This document shows positions 13,901 to 25,290 of a stretch of 64,000 nucleotides of DNA, one piece after another. The notes under the pieces are model-generated. The model worked only from the letters and a program-made list of their open reading frames with translations, was not told the DNA's origin and made no database searches. The stretch is taken from contig CM040447.1 of assembly GCA_022749755.1 (NCBI GenBank), forward strand, positions 4,858,545 through 4,922,544. Reading direction: 5' to 3'. This DNA is from Azadirachta indica. Lineage: Eukaryota > Streptophyta > Magnoliopsida > Sapindales > Meliaceae. The translations under genes and the position numbers were made by a program. The first letter of the stretch is position 1; the number at the start of each line of letters is the position of its first letter.

Positions 13901-14925
13901 AATGTTTCTTATTCTTCTGCTGCTTCTCTGTAGGCTCCTAATTGTTTGTCACCCATAATTGCATCCTACTATTGAATTCTAATGTATAAATCCTTCATAG
14001 ACATCACCCTCGAATTTGGATATAATGCTATTGTTATAAGAAAGATCTTGGACGTTTGAACATGTTTGGTTTTCTGAATGTAATTGTTCATTCCAGAATG
14101 CAGGACAAAACAATTGCATTTGTTGGAGATTCTTTGGGTAGGCAGCAATTTCAGTCTTTAATGTGTATGGCCACTGGTGGGGAACTGAGCCCAGAAGTCA
14201 AAGATGTTGGAAGGAAATATGGTCTTGTTAAACATCGTGGAGCTAAACGTCCTGATGGCTGGGCTTACCGTTTTCCAGAAACCAACACCACCATTTTGTA
14301 TTACTGGTCATCAACACTCGCTGACTTAGAGCCTCTTAACATTTCAGACCCCACAACTGATGTTGCCATGCATTTGGACCGTCCACCAGCTTTCATGAGA
14401 AAACACCTCCATGAGTTTGATGTGTTAGTCCTCAATACAGGACATCACTGGAACAGAGAAAAGCTTAGAGCCAACCGCTGGGTGATGTATGTGAATGGAA
14501 AGCGTAACGAAGATAGAAAACTTTCACCAATGGCAAATGCCAAGAATTTCACAATATACAGTGTTGCCAGGTGGCTTGATTTGCAACTTCCCTACTATCC
14601 CCACCTCAAAGCATTCTTCAGAACCATCTCCCCAAGGCATTTCCGTAATGGGGACTGGAACACTGGGGGCAGCTGTGACAACACCACCCCGTTAACTGGA
14701 GGAAGCGAAGTTTCACAAAACAGATCAAGCGATGAAGTTGTTGAGAGTGCTGTTAGGGGCACAAGGATTAAGCTTTTGGATATAACCGCTGTTTCTGAAC
14801 TGAGAGACGAGGGTCACATATCTCGTTATAGTATTAGGGCAAATGCAGGAATAAATGACTGCTTGCATTGGTGCCTGCCCGGCATTCCAGACACTTGGAA
14901 TGAACTGCTTGCTGCACGAGTATAG
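10911..14925 (+). CDS. Trichome birefringence-like (TBL) protein, polysaccharide O-acetyltransferase family, complete
   Basis: Four coding exons, 10911-11067, 12681-12890, 13677-13872 and 14097-14925, all joined at GT-AG with phase kept, give 463 aa. The N-terminus is a type II signal anchor (about residues 14-30, [17 protein letters not shown]), as in Golgi-located family members. The TBL domain starts at about V123 with [18 protein letters not shown] and conserved Cys residues. The PC-esterase part carries the GDS motif ([11 protein letters not shown], Ser200) and, near the C-terminus, the DxxH motif in DCLHWCLPG (Asp442, His445), so both catalytic blocks are intact. Known family members transfer acetyl groups to cell-wall polysaccharides such as xylan in the Golgi; the substrate here cannot be told. 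The N-terminal style suggests the TBL14-16 group (inference). Intron 1 (1.6 kb) contains a SINE. Confidence 0.93.
11490..11607 (-). mobile_element. tRNA-derived SINE, in TBL intron 1
   Basis: On the minus strand it reads CAAGGGCTGGCCGAGTTGG (A-box-like) followed about 35 bp on by GTGTTTGAACCTGGGG (B-box-like). The element at 15312 has the same order with about 75% identity. It lies inside an intron and does not disturb the exon phase. Confidence 0.75.
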
Positions 14926-15311
14926 CATTCATACAACAGGTTAGAACGCAAACGTGATTTATCCAATACTGATTTTTATGGTCAAATTGACACATTTTTT
15001 CTATAACTGATGATTGTTTCTGCAACTCAGATTCCTTATTGTTTGTAGAATAGGTATAGCATCTTGGGTTCTTGTTCATTTGTGATTATAGTTTTGAGTT
15101 TGACTTTGAGTCTGTCCGAGGAATTGGGAGAGCTCCAAAAGTTTCAGCTCTACGTGCTGGCAATTGAGTTCTTGAAACAGATCTATGGATTGTTGTATGT
15201 ACTACATTTTTAGTGATTGCAATTAATTTAAGAAAGAAAATGTCTCTTTCCAATTTTGCTAGTGTATTTTTCTTTCGTCCATTTTTTTATATGGATAACA
15301 TAATAAATTTA
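14926..15311 (+). other. Probable 3' UTR and downstream flank of the TBL gene
   Basis: This follows the TAG stop directly. It is mixed in composition, unlike the AT-rich intergenic DNA, up to about 15220. No polyadenylation site can be fixed. Confidence 0.4.
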
Positions 15312-15428
15312 GCTCCAAGGGTTGGCCGAGTTGGTAAGCTACTGTCTCTACTTTATAGCCAACCATGTTTAAACTTGGGGCAGGTAAGGGGTTAAACTTG
15401 TATTTGGACTAACGATTCACACCCTTAC
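15312..15428 (+). mobile_element. tRNA-derived SINE downstream of the TBL gene
   Basis: The sequence CAAGGGTTGGCCGAGTTGG (A-box-like) is followed by ATGTTTAAACTTGGGG (B-box-like) and ends in a run of T. It is the same family as 11490-11607 but in opposite orientation, so the body of the TBL gene lies between an inverted SINE pair. Confidence 0.75.
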
Positions 15429-16999
15429 TTTTTTTTTTAAAGAAAAATTATAAAAACTTTTTTATTTTTGTAAAATGTATCAATGCTAAGCAGTGTAGAT
15501 ATAAATTGTTTCAAATGGCAAAATATTTTGGAGTGATACAAAATATTTAACGTTCGAACTCTGCTTATGTTGAGTTGAAAAATAATTTGAGATATTATTT
15601 TATAATTTATTTAAAAAAATTTGGAGAAATGAGTTCATAGATTAAATCATTGAAAACGAGTATTTATGATTCATTTTTCTCAATACTCTATGAAACCATC
15701 AAAAGGTCAATATTTGGTTGTTGAATCTAATAGAAAATTAACAGGGAGAATTAATATATTTATGCGAGTTTTTGAATAAGTAGATTAATAAAGTATTAAA
15801 AATATTTATACATAGATGTCTAATCAATAATTTAGTATGTTGTATAATTAAAATTATCTGAGGAATAAATGTAATAACTAATTTTTCTTAATATATGCTT
15901 GACAATTGTATTAATTTAATGACTTTTTACTAACGATCATCTAACTATCATAGTAAGGATGTACTTTTGTTTTCATTTTTGTATTTCATTTAATTTTATT
16001 AAAATAAAATCAAACCAAATATTAATATTATAAAATTAAAAAGAATGGTTCGGTTTTTATTTCGGTTCGATATTTTTATTTTACTCTAAATTATACAAGT
16101 GATTTTTGTCGAAATAATTATAATAATTGTAAATAAAGTATTTCAATATGAGATAAATATTTAAATCTCAATAATCAAATATTTGAATAATTAAATGTTT
16201 TATTTATTAATAATATCTTATTTTATTACTTAACATTTATATATATAGGTTAACAACTTAGTATATTAGTTTTATATTTTTTAAAATATATATGTTAACA
16301 TATTAATTTTAAATTTTTTATTTTTATGAAAATAAATAATTTATCATTTATATTTAGACATTTAAGATAAAAAATAAACATATTAATTAGATTTATATTT
16401 CAATTAAATTTAAATTTTAGATATGTTCAGACTTCATATATTAAATACTTAACTCTCTAATAATAAAAGTCAAAGGTGCAACTGTTAATTTCATTTGTAT
16501 TTTGGAGGGGTAAAATAGTAATTTTAAACTATATGGAAGGGCAGTTAGTTTTGGAAAATTGAAGTATCAATTTCAATTTCTAAGCAATTATGAATCATAC
16601 CAAAAACGCGTTTGTAGATTTTTGATAGTTAGTTTTTAAAATAATTTCACTAGCGATTTTGTAAATTTTAAATTACAAAAAATAAATTTTTAAAAATATA
16701 TTGCTACTAATAAAATTAATTTTTTTTATAATGAATATACTTATTAGATTTTTTTTTTTAATTTTTAAATTTTTAAAAAATTACCCAAAAAAATTATGTT
16801 TATAATGAATTTTTACCCAAAAAAAAGTCGTTTTTAATTTTTGATTTATTTATTTTGAATGTAATATTTAGTAAAAAATTTAAAAAACATCATAATTTAG
16901 ATTTTTAAGTACCAACATCTCTGTAATTTATGTTTACTTATATTTCTCTTGTAGACTAGCCCCAACCATCAAGTGCATGTTTAATTAGATTTTGTCATT
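15429..16999. other. AT-rich intergenic DNA
   Basis: No gene is recognised. A short piece at about 16045-16090 has 'ggttcggttttta' and 'ttcggttcgat' words like the subterminal repeats of the hAT-type MITE at 28372, so it may be a fragment of that kind. Confidence 0.4.
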
Positions 17000-17380
17000 T
17001 TTTCATTAATCAAAATGATTTTTCTAACAAGTAGAAGTCCTTTTTAAGTTTTTGAATATTTGGTTAACATTAAAAAAGGGTTTTTGCCAATTTAGAAAAT
17101 CTGTTTTTTTTTATTAAAAAAAACTTAAAAATTGAGACTTTTTGTTCTGGAGTTTTTTTAAGGTAAAATTTTTTAAAATATATTTACTTTATTTTAAAAA
17201 TTTTACATTATTTTTTTAAAATATAACATTAAAAATTTGTTTATTATAATAATTATTTTAATTTTTTCAAAAGTTATTTGTGATAAACAGACAATCAATA
17301 AATTTTTGTTAAAAATTTTATTGCTAAAAGGTGCACTCCAAAAGATTCTACTTAAAAAATTATATCAAATATACTCTAAA
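17000..17380. repeat. Dispersed AT-rich repeat, copy A
   Basis: Blocks such as 'attttttcaaaagttattt', 'acaatcaataaatttttgt' and 'aaggtgcactcc...aaaagatt' recur in the same order at 27725-28115 ('ttttttcaaaagttatttg', 'cgattaataaatattttt', 'aaagcactcc...aaaagtt'). There is no coding capacity. It is probably an old non-autonomous transposon. Confidence 0.55.
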
Positions 17381-17385
17381 TCTTA

Positions 17386-17388
<3 letters not shown>

Positions 17389-17420
<32 letters not shown>
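17389..17420. repeat. (TA)n microsatellite
   Basis: An uninterrupted TA dinucleotide run of about 16 units. Comparable shorter runs occur near 19421, 26190, 29323, 39620 and 61565. Confidence 0.9.
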
Positions 17421-17423
<3 letters not shown>

Positions 17424-19060
17424 AAGTCGATTTAACACTTAATGTAAAGGGGTTTCAAAAGTCACAAGTTTTATCTTCGTTTGAAAAAAGTGTTGCTTCA
17501 ATTATAGATTTTAAAATCGTTTCTGGAACTATTTTTGGTCCATGATTCATAAATATTTAGAGAAATAACAAATGCTACCTTCGGAGATTTTTCTAAGGAT
17601 TGAATCCAAGTAACAGTCTATTCATACCTGCATGCACGCATACATACATATGTCTATTTGCGTTTGGTGGTAAAATATCCAAGCTTCTTCTAAAGTCTCT
17701 TTCATTGTTTAATTGTTGTTTCATTATTTATTGAAATATTGAGAATCTTCACTACTTCTGTTACTTTAAGGAAACGCCTAAGAAAATACTTCTCCTAGTG
17801 TCCAAATTCATTTTCATTTTCTCTTCTTCTAGTTTAAGAAATTGATTTTCTACAAAATAAAGATTATTACATTATTTTAATTATATAATATAAAATGTCA
17901 ATTCAATCATTGAAAACTACAAGCACTACTACTACTTCATTTTCCTGAAAAAGTTAAGGAGATTTCTCGGTAGAGTTGATGATATTATTTCTAGCTAGGG
18001 TTTAAGGTTTAGGTCACTTTAGAAGAGTTGATGATAAAATGTCACCCAGCATGTTATTTTTAAATGACGTACATATCATAGAGCATGTTCTCTTGACTTT
18101 TGCATCCAATTCTAATATTTTTTTATATCTTTTAATTCTTAAAAGCTTTCTTAATTAGGGAATTTGAATTTCTAATTGAAGCTTTTATTTAAACAAATAA
18201 ACTATTGCAATTAATGATTAGCAAAATAGAAGTATAAATACATATTAGAAGATCTTCAAAAAGTTCAAATCCACACTACATCCTAATTCATTAAGGTAAC
18301 AAAATAAAAAAAATATAAATATTAATCTTGTTATCTGTAATTTTTTTTCTTTTTTTTACTGATTTATTTTAAAAAAAAGATATTTTTATTATAAATTTTA
18401 TAATACATGTGTATATGCATACATGCATATGTATGTACATATATATGTATGAGGACGGATCAATATCCCTTTAAATAATTTTTTTCACTATTTTTAAACT
18501 GTTAGATTTAAGCACTTTTAATAGTTGAAATTATATTTATTATATTTAATTTTAATCGTTAAAAATATTTAAATTCAACGAATTACAAATAATATAAAAA
18601 TAATATGTAAGGTTAATAGCCCGTTGATTTATCCACACGTATATATATATATATTGTTAAATATATATTTTTTTAAGTTTTATATTATGATGCTTAATTT
18701 TTATGTTAAAAGTTTCAAATTTTAAGTTTTACATTAGAATTTTAACTTTTATATATTATATCTTGAATATTTTATATTACTACAAACAAATGTTACAAAA
18801 ATAGATCCAATATATGAAATAAAGCAATGTGAAATCATCTTACCAAAATAAGAATTGTCAAAGCCATGATGTCGTTCTACATATATTCTCAATCTTCCAT
18901 GCAATTTCCATGTTCACACTCTTATTTAACATGATACTCTCAACCCTCTTCATACTTTCAAGTAAGTAACAAAGAAAATTGTCAACTTTGTCTCTTCCTA
19001 AATTGACTTAAATTTTAATTAATTTAATTAAGTTAATTTACCCATTACCCTTTGACATGC
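17421..19060. other. AT-rich intergenic DNA upstream of the small gene at 19.1 kb
   Basis: No coding frame is supported. There are alternating 'tacatacatatg'-type purine-pyrimidine runs at about 17630-17650 and 18405-18450. Confidence 0.4.
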
Positions 19061-19067
19061 CTCGTAG

Positions 19068-19076
19068 CTATAAATT
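19068..19076 (+). promoter_or_regulatory. TATA box of the small gene
   Basis: CTATAAATT lies about 60 bp before the ATG at 19130, and a CT-rich leader of roughly 30 nt fits between a start site near 19100 and that ATG. It argues against the longer in-frame start at 19052, which would lie upstream of the TATA box. Confidence 0.6.
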
Positions 19077-19129
19077 CAATTCTTCTCTTCTTTTTATGCT
19101 CATATCTCTCTTCTTTTCTCTCTGCAACA

Positions 19130-19294
19130 ATGGCTAAAACTCAAGGTCAAGGTCAAGCTCAAGCTCAGTCTTGCCTCAGAGAGCAAGTTCTTCTTCCTCC
19201 TAAGAGAGGATTAGTCAAGCGTAGAATACTTTCATGCTTCTTCTACGAAGTGAAGATTATGGTTCGAAAACTGAGCTTTTGTTTTCTTGATTAA
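19130..19294 (+). CDS. Small basic protein of unknown function (54 aa)
   Basis: A single-exon frame of 54 codons begins AACAATGGCT, a good plant start context. It opens with a Gln-rich stretch (QGQGQAQAQ, residues 5-13), then the block VLLPPKRGLVKRRILS (about residues 20-35), then a Cys/Phe-rich hydrophobic and basic tail. Short plant proteins with a PPKRG-x-VK-type core exist (from memory, not checked), but I cannot assign a function. Support comes from the correctly placed TATA box, the CT-rich leader and the low A+T of the frame compared with its flanks. An in-frame ATG at 19052 would add a hydrophobic stretch but is judged to lie outside the transcript. Alternatively this is a fortuitous frame. 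Confidence 0.5.
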   Translation: MAKTQGQGQAQAQSCLREQVLLPPKRGLVKRRILSCFFYEVKIMVRKLSFCFLD

Positions 19295-21229
19295 TTTTTC
19301 ATTTGAATTAATTCATGTTTGTTTAATTAGTTTAGCACTTTGTATTTTATATCATATTATTGTAACTTCATCATGAATTGTTATCATAGTGTTGTTGTTG
19401 TATGTATTATATTTATCATGGATATATATATATATATATATACACACGTGCGTACTTTTGTTTAGCAAATAAATGAATAGTCATTATTTTTTTTCTTCTT
19501 TTTTATATGTGAGTATTAATAATAAAATAATAAAATTTTTTAAGAATTCCATTAATGAACAAAGAGTTTAAAAGTAAATTTGTTGTGTTGATCTAATTTA
19601 CGAAGAATATTCATACTTTGTGTTGTGCTTAATTTTAAAAAATAACTTCAACTTAATTTATAAACTCATTAAAAGTGTCATATTATATTGGGTTACGAGT
19701 TTTTTGGTTTTAAATTTTTAAATACTTTTAATTGATTAAATTATCAAAGTGTCATTAATTTAATTTTCATATAACCATTATTTTATTTATTATTAATTAA
19801 TTTTAATTTTTAAATATTTTAACCAATAATTTACACCTTTATGTTAATTTTACGTATCGTTAAATTGGATTTTTATGTTTAAAATGTAAGTTCGAATTAT
19901 TTCTCATATTAAACCCATTAGTCACCCAAATTTATAATAACCCAATTGTATAAAAAATAAGAAAAAGATAAAATGTAATATTTATAACTTTGTCAATTGT
20001 GTGGTGTGTATCCTATCACCTAAATTGTCATATTTGTGAGCACGTGGTTTACAGAGTTGACATTAATTGGTAGCATATATTACTTCCAAATTACGCTTCT
20101 TCAAATGTCTCTTTCTTTATTGTCGAATCATTATTGACAAAATTAAGGCCACTCATTAAAGTTGGTTAAAGGAAATTTTCAAGGATTTGTTTAAGTATAA
20201 TGGAAAGAATAAATATCTCTTAACTTTAAATTTTTTTTACATTATTTAAAATAGTCAGATTTAATTACTTTTAACTATTAAGATTACATTTTATAAGTGT
20301 ATTATTAATAATATATTTATTATGTAATAATTAGATGGTTATGTAAGCTCAACTTATGAAAGTATTTAAATTTATAATTTACCAATGGTGTAAGAAATGA
20401 GAGAATTTCCATTTGTTTGACATAATACCCCATGATACCTCTCTTATTTAGTTCATATCCTAAATTCCCTCTAACTTTATCTTCGTTAACCCAAAGTGTT
20501 GCTTTCGAGGTCAATTGTGTATTCTTTACAAGGTTACGTGTGATAATGGTGATGAACTGATAATGAATAGTAAAAAGCTTGTATTATTTATTGTGTTATC
20601 GGAATTTTAAATAGAAAGAGGCCCATGACTAAGACATGTGCTCGATACCTAACTTACCAAAAAAATTCAAATAAATAATTTAATTTATTTTTTTATGAAT
20701 ATATATACACATATATATATATATTCATAAAATTAATGTTGATGCTGACTTTTGTAAGAATATCCAATAACGATTTCTTCTCTTTGTTATGATTAACTTG
20801 CAAAATAAGTGATGAACAGGGAAAAGCCAATTTTACCAACAAAAACCCTGCAATACTTAAATCGTAGAAGATTTTTTGTAGAAATAATGTTGGGAATCAC
20901 AAATAAAAATTTAGAGAGTTGTGTATTTGGTGATGAGAATTTCTTATTTCTGTTTGTTTATCATCCTTTTTTTATATTTGATTTCTTAAAGTAATGGTCG
21001 AATTAATTTTTTGTAAAGAAAATTATTTATATAAGGTTTTATGTAGAGATAATGGATAATTATTTGTGAGATTTTTTCATTAATTATCTTCTTATCCGTT
21101 ATATTTTTTCTCTCAATTTTGATGAGCTGAATAGAAGTTGGATAAGTTCATTGAGAGGTGAAAACGAAAAAAAAAAAAAGAGTCAAATGGGTGATAATGT
21201 ATTAAAAAAATATAAAAAGATAATAAGAT
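19295..21229. other. AT-rich intergenic DNA
   Basis: No gene is recognised. There are a (TA)n run at about 19421-19441 and a CACGTG box near 20041. The frames at 20320-20514 and 20809-20994 have no family features. Confidence 0.4.
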
Positions 21230-21705
21230 ATTAGTTAAAAAAATGAGGAGGATAATAGAAATTATCCCTTAAAATAAAAAAGCTGTTAGCACTGATCCCG
21301 ACATTATACTCGTCGTTGTCACTCTGTCGAGCACATTGTATGATTTTGAAGAAACCTTGCTCGCAACGACTGTCATTCACCGGCATCCACTGAACGTTCG
21401 GCACCACCACCACCACCACCAGTAAACAACTCAACAAACGTGGCCTTATCATTCTAACCAATTTTCACCGTTGATAGCTGCACCGATCGTTGGAATCGAG
21501 AGCTAAATCCGTGAGCTACCGCCACCTTGTTCCATGTTTTTCAATAACACCAACACGAATCACAATAATTCAAGATCGCCATCATGATCCTTGATATCAA
21601 ATGTTTTAAATCCAACCAACACCAAGCCATTCCGGTGATCGTCATCAGAAACATAAGTTATCTAATTTGTCCTTTTTTAATTTTTTTTAATTTTTAATTT
21701 AAAGG
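21230..21705. other. GC-richer block with a CAC triplet run, unassigned
   Basis: From about 21290 to 21650 the composition is markedly richer in G and C than the flanks, with a (CAC)n run near 21403. A 76-codon minus-strand frame reads Val-Val-Val through the triplet run and is not recognisable. The block directly precedes the decayed PPR gene and may be another captured gene fragment, but no matching inverted ends were found. Confidence 0.35.
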
Positions 21706-21984
21706 AGAGTAATGGGAAGAATTGGTTGAGTGCGGTGCAAATGATACATACCCAGATAGAAAAATGTGGTTTTTTGTTGGACATTTTTGCGCCCAATTTG
21801 GTTATTGGTAGTTACTCAAAGTGTAGTGTGGTTGGTGTTAAAAGCAGCGAAGAATTAGTTTATGTTGATGGCTGAGACTTGAGAGAGATATTATGACATG
21901 GAATTCAACGATTGCTGGGTTAGTGAAAGATGGGGAGTTTTGTGAAACTCGCCAACTTTTTAATGAAATGCTTGAGAGAGATAG

Positions 21985-22268
21985 GTTATTTTTTTTTTGA
22001 ATATTATATAAATGTACACGCTAGCAATATTATAGCGACAAATGAAAATTTATCGAAAATTTACGATAGAATTACATATTACACAATTCGGATATCTTCA
22101 CTCAATTTAAATAATATCTTATTTTTACGCGTGGAAGAAAATTTATTCACACTCAAATATGTTAGACTTCAAATATATAATAAATATCATTTCTCAATTA
22201 TGAAAGATGAGCCTTGTCGTTACATGTTGATTGTAGCCAACAAGGCTTCTTATCACTTGGACAAAACT
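21985..22268. mobile_element. Insertion in the PPR pseudogene, class unknown
   Basis: The PPR reading runs into non-PPR sequence after LFNEMLERD and resumes at RDMISWNAI. 'gagagata' before and 'cagagata' after could be a target duplication of about 8 bp. No clear terminal repeats were found. An open frame of 119 codons (21930-22289) spans the junction but is a mixture of PPR and insert. Confidence 0.5.
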
Positions 22269-23426
22269 GAGTGGCAGAGATATGATTAGTTGGAATGCGA
22301 TATTCGTGGGTTTGTAAAGGGCAGAGAAATGAAATTGGCGTTTGAATTATTTAAAAAAATGCCTTAACAGTAATATTGTTTCATGGTCTATGATGATTTG
22401 GGTGTAGAGTAAAGATGGAGATATGGAAATGGCTAAATTGTTTGTTTGTTTAATAGGATGCCTCTTTAAGAGCTTCGTTCTTTAGACTAATATTATTTGG
22501 GTAAGATGAAAAGAGGATGGCAAAGGAGGTGAAAGGGAGAATACTCAATACCCCCTTCAGGTTTTGTCTAATTACCCAATACCTTCCCACTATTTTAAAA
22601 CTACCCTATTACATCCAACTGTTCATTTATTTAACGGAAAAGTTTACTTTAAAGCATTTTACTAAATTACCCCTAATCACTTTTCTATGAAATAAATAAA
22701 TTCTATCCAATTATGATGGGCTCTACTAACGTTATTTGAAATTTATATATAATATAAAATAATTATAAAATTACAAAATATCCACATTCAAATTTCTTTT
22801 TTTAGGGATATTTATGTATTTTAATTAATTATAAAAGTGAAATAATAATTAGATGCGTTTCTAAAACATAAATTAATATTTACTTTATCCATTAGCAAAT
22901 AAATCCAACGACAAAATCCTTTGGAAAATAATAAAAAAATGCTGTCATTTTATAACAAAAATTTAAAAATGCCTTTCCTAACAAAATTCATTTAAAATTG
23001 TTCTATTTTAACTTTTTTAGACAAAAATACCTTTTAATATTCAAAATTATTAAAGTTAACTTTAAGTTACTTACTACTTTTGAGTTACTGTACCAACTTG
23101 AAATTATCACTTTTGAGCACTTTTAAATTACTGTAACAACTCGAAAATGTGTTGTAAATTTTGAAAATGAGAAAATTTTAGTTCAATTATATATAAAAAG
23201 AGTGTTTTTTAATAAATTTTTTCAAAAAAGGTATTTTTGAAATTTTATTATAAAATACGGGCATTTTCAGTTATTTCTGAAATCCTTTTCCTTCACTTTA
23301 TTTCTGCTCTGATTGCAAGGGCTGATGGAATTTCTCTTCTTCATATCATAAGTAAAACATAAAATAATATCTTTTAATCTTTCACAACACATTTTCTTCT
23401 TTAACCCAGATGCCTTCTCTTGGGAG

Positions 23427-23735
23427 TTGCAGAATTCGATTTTTTTTCCCAACACAGTCAGTGCAAGGATGCTTTTTCTCTTTATGTTTAATGGCAACGA
23501 CTGGGACTTAGTTCGACCAGCTTTGTTGTTTTCTTCTGCTCTCAAAGCTTGTGCTCGGACTGTCTCTAAAATGGGTGGACTTTTAATTCGTTCTCACGAT
23601 TATAAACATGAATTTTGCAGTTATGTTTCTGGGCAAACTACCCTTTCGGATTTATATTCAAAACGAGGTGATATGGAGAGTGCAAATATGGTATTCAATG
23701 AAATGATGCATGAGAATGAATGTTGCATAACAGCA
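23427..23735 (+). pseudogene. Captured fragment of a second PPR gene
   Basis: The frame includes FSSALKACARTVSKMGG, HDYKHEFCSYVSGQTTLSDL and YSKRGDMESANMVFNEMMHE, which are typical PPR helices. This order does not fit between fragments B and C of the host pseudogene, which join directly to each other. It is therefore a separate gene piece carried in by the 2.96-kb element. There is no start or end of a gene, and it is too short to function. Confidence 0.7.
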
Positions 23736-24179
23736 CAAGAATTAGGTTTTATAAAATTCAATTTTTATTTGGGTATTTAAAATCTGGGAACTTAGTTGAG
23801 CTACAACGAAATCTTGTCGATGGAGAATGCAAGATCAAGATATATTTCATGTTGGATCATTACCAGCTTCAGCAGCTTGTGAGCTAATTCCTACCATCTT
23901 TGTTGTCCAAAATCGCCAACAAAAGCAACTAAGAGCCGTAGCCTCTCTTTGTGTTGGTTGATGAATCGTTGATGTTGTTCCTTTGCTAGAATCACCGATG
24001 AAACCACGAAGAGTCGTCATTGTGCCTAGATATTATTTATGCTACAAGAACATTAGAATTTTTTGTAGCAGCGGAATTGTTTTGTTATAGGAAACCTTCG
24101 GGCTGGCAATGGAAATAGATTGTTTAGGGTTTAGCATTATGATTAAAATAATAAATAAATGATATTAAGAAAAAGGATT

Positions 24180-25290
24180 AGGATTCTCTCCTGGTCTCTG
24201 TTATCCTTAACTCTCAAGGATTTGGTGAATTCAGGCAAAAAACAAAAATGAAGAGATGAGATTTAATTTTAATAAATTTTACTTTACTAAACTATTATCA
24301 TTTATTGTAATTAAGGTAAACAGCCAAAGCCACTATTGACCACCTATCGCAGACCATCGCTGAAAACAAAATCGAATCGCCAACCATCACTCATCGCTGT
24401 AGTTGATTGCCGTAAATATCTCTGAGCATCAACTACTACACCAATTCGTGTCTTGGATTCAACAAAATCATTTCTCTTTGTTACTACACAAAATTTTACA
24501 AATTTGAGAAGCAAAAAAAAAAAAAAAAAAAAACATGGATGAATTTTGAGGAAGGAAAGAAGAAGATAATATCAACTTAGAATAATCCACCATGAAAGCT
24601 CATCATTTGAGTTTGAGCCACTTTTTGATCCTTTTGTTGTCCATATCTTGCATTGCAGAAAGTTTTGCAAACATTAGCATTAGCAGTTCAATTTAGAGAA
24701 GAATTCTCCACCAACCATTGTTTTCAGCTAGGTCATCGCCATTGTCGAGAGATGAAGCACCATCACGGCCTCTACCACCTTCACTGACAAGTCCAACTTT
24801 TCCAAACCCAGGCCAACCCTTTCCCATAAAGAGCCAACCAGTCAAAGTCGAGATTTGAATCAACCACCATCCATAACAACTGAAACAATAACACCAATAA
24901 CAAATTTTACAATTATGTTTACTAATATGTTGTTGTACCAAATTGAGGTGTAAAGATTCCGAGAATCGGGAATTAGCCAAAAACCGGCGATGAAGTTGGA
25001 GTTGGGAGAGAGAAGAAATTTGTTCTAGCATGGACACCATGGAGAGTTGAGGAGGAGAAGAAAGAGTTGTGGTGGTTTGCAGTTCGATCTTATTTCCAGC
25101 AATGGTATGTGGCGGGTGGTCAATAGTGGCTCTAGGTGCTTGTCTTAATTATAGTAAATGATAATAATTCAGTAAAGTAAAATTTATTAAAATTGAATCC
25201 CATCCCATCCCTTCATTTTTGTTTTTACCAGACGTCATCAAATCTTTGAGAGTTAACGATTACCTCGATTAGGATACGATCTTGATGTGA
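24180..25290. mobile_element. Nested inverted-repeat element carrying a formin-like fragment
   Basis: Long terminal inverted repeats of about 200 bp are present, roughly 24185-24385 and 25080-25290. Shared blocks are TTAACTCTCAAGGATTTG / TTAACTCTCAAAGATTTG, 'aataaattttactttact' and 'gccactattgaccacc'. The exact outermost bases and target duplication are unclear because both ends run into A/T tracts. The interior is gene-like and GC-richer, so this fits a Pack-MULE. It lies wholly inside the 22539-25496 element, so it inserted later or was captured with it. Confidence 0.65.
24592..24950 (+). pseudogene. Captured 5' fragment resembling a class I formin
   Basis: From the ATG at 24592 a typical signal peptide is read (MKAHHLSLSHFLILLLSISC). 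After a single TAG at 24694, in the same frame, comes RRILHQPLFSARSSPLSRDE and then a Pro/Ser-rich stretch (RPLPPSLTSPTFPNPGQPF) to a stop at 24856. A second frame continues with QPPSITTETITPI and FTNMLLYQIEV. Class I plant formins start the same way: signal peptide, an R-R-[VIL]-L-H-[EQ]-P-x-F segment, then proline-rich extracellular region. The FH2 domain is absent. The identification rests on this motif order and is moderate. It is disabled by stops and frameshift. Confidence 0.5.

Noticed and set aside
11490..15428. tRNA genes suggested by A-box and B-box-like words
   Set aside because: No cloverleaf can be folded, and the copies are SINE-like with diverged boxes and T-run tails.
19052..19129. 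Upstream in-frame ATG that would extend the small gene with a hydrophobic N-terminus
   Set aside because: It lies before the TATA box at 19068, so it is probably not transcribed as part of that mRNA.
21403..21424. CAC triplet run read as a His-tract protein
   Set aside because: The surrounding frame is short and unrecognised; a simple repeat is enough to explain it.
23267..23545. 92-aa minus-strand frame
   Set aside because: It overlaps the captured PPR fragment on the opposite strand, which is the better-supported reading.
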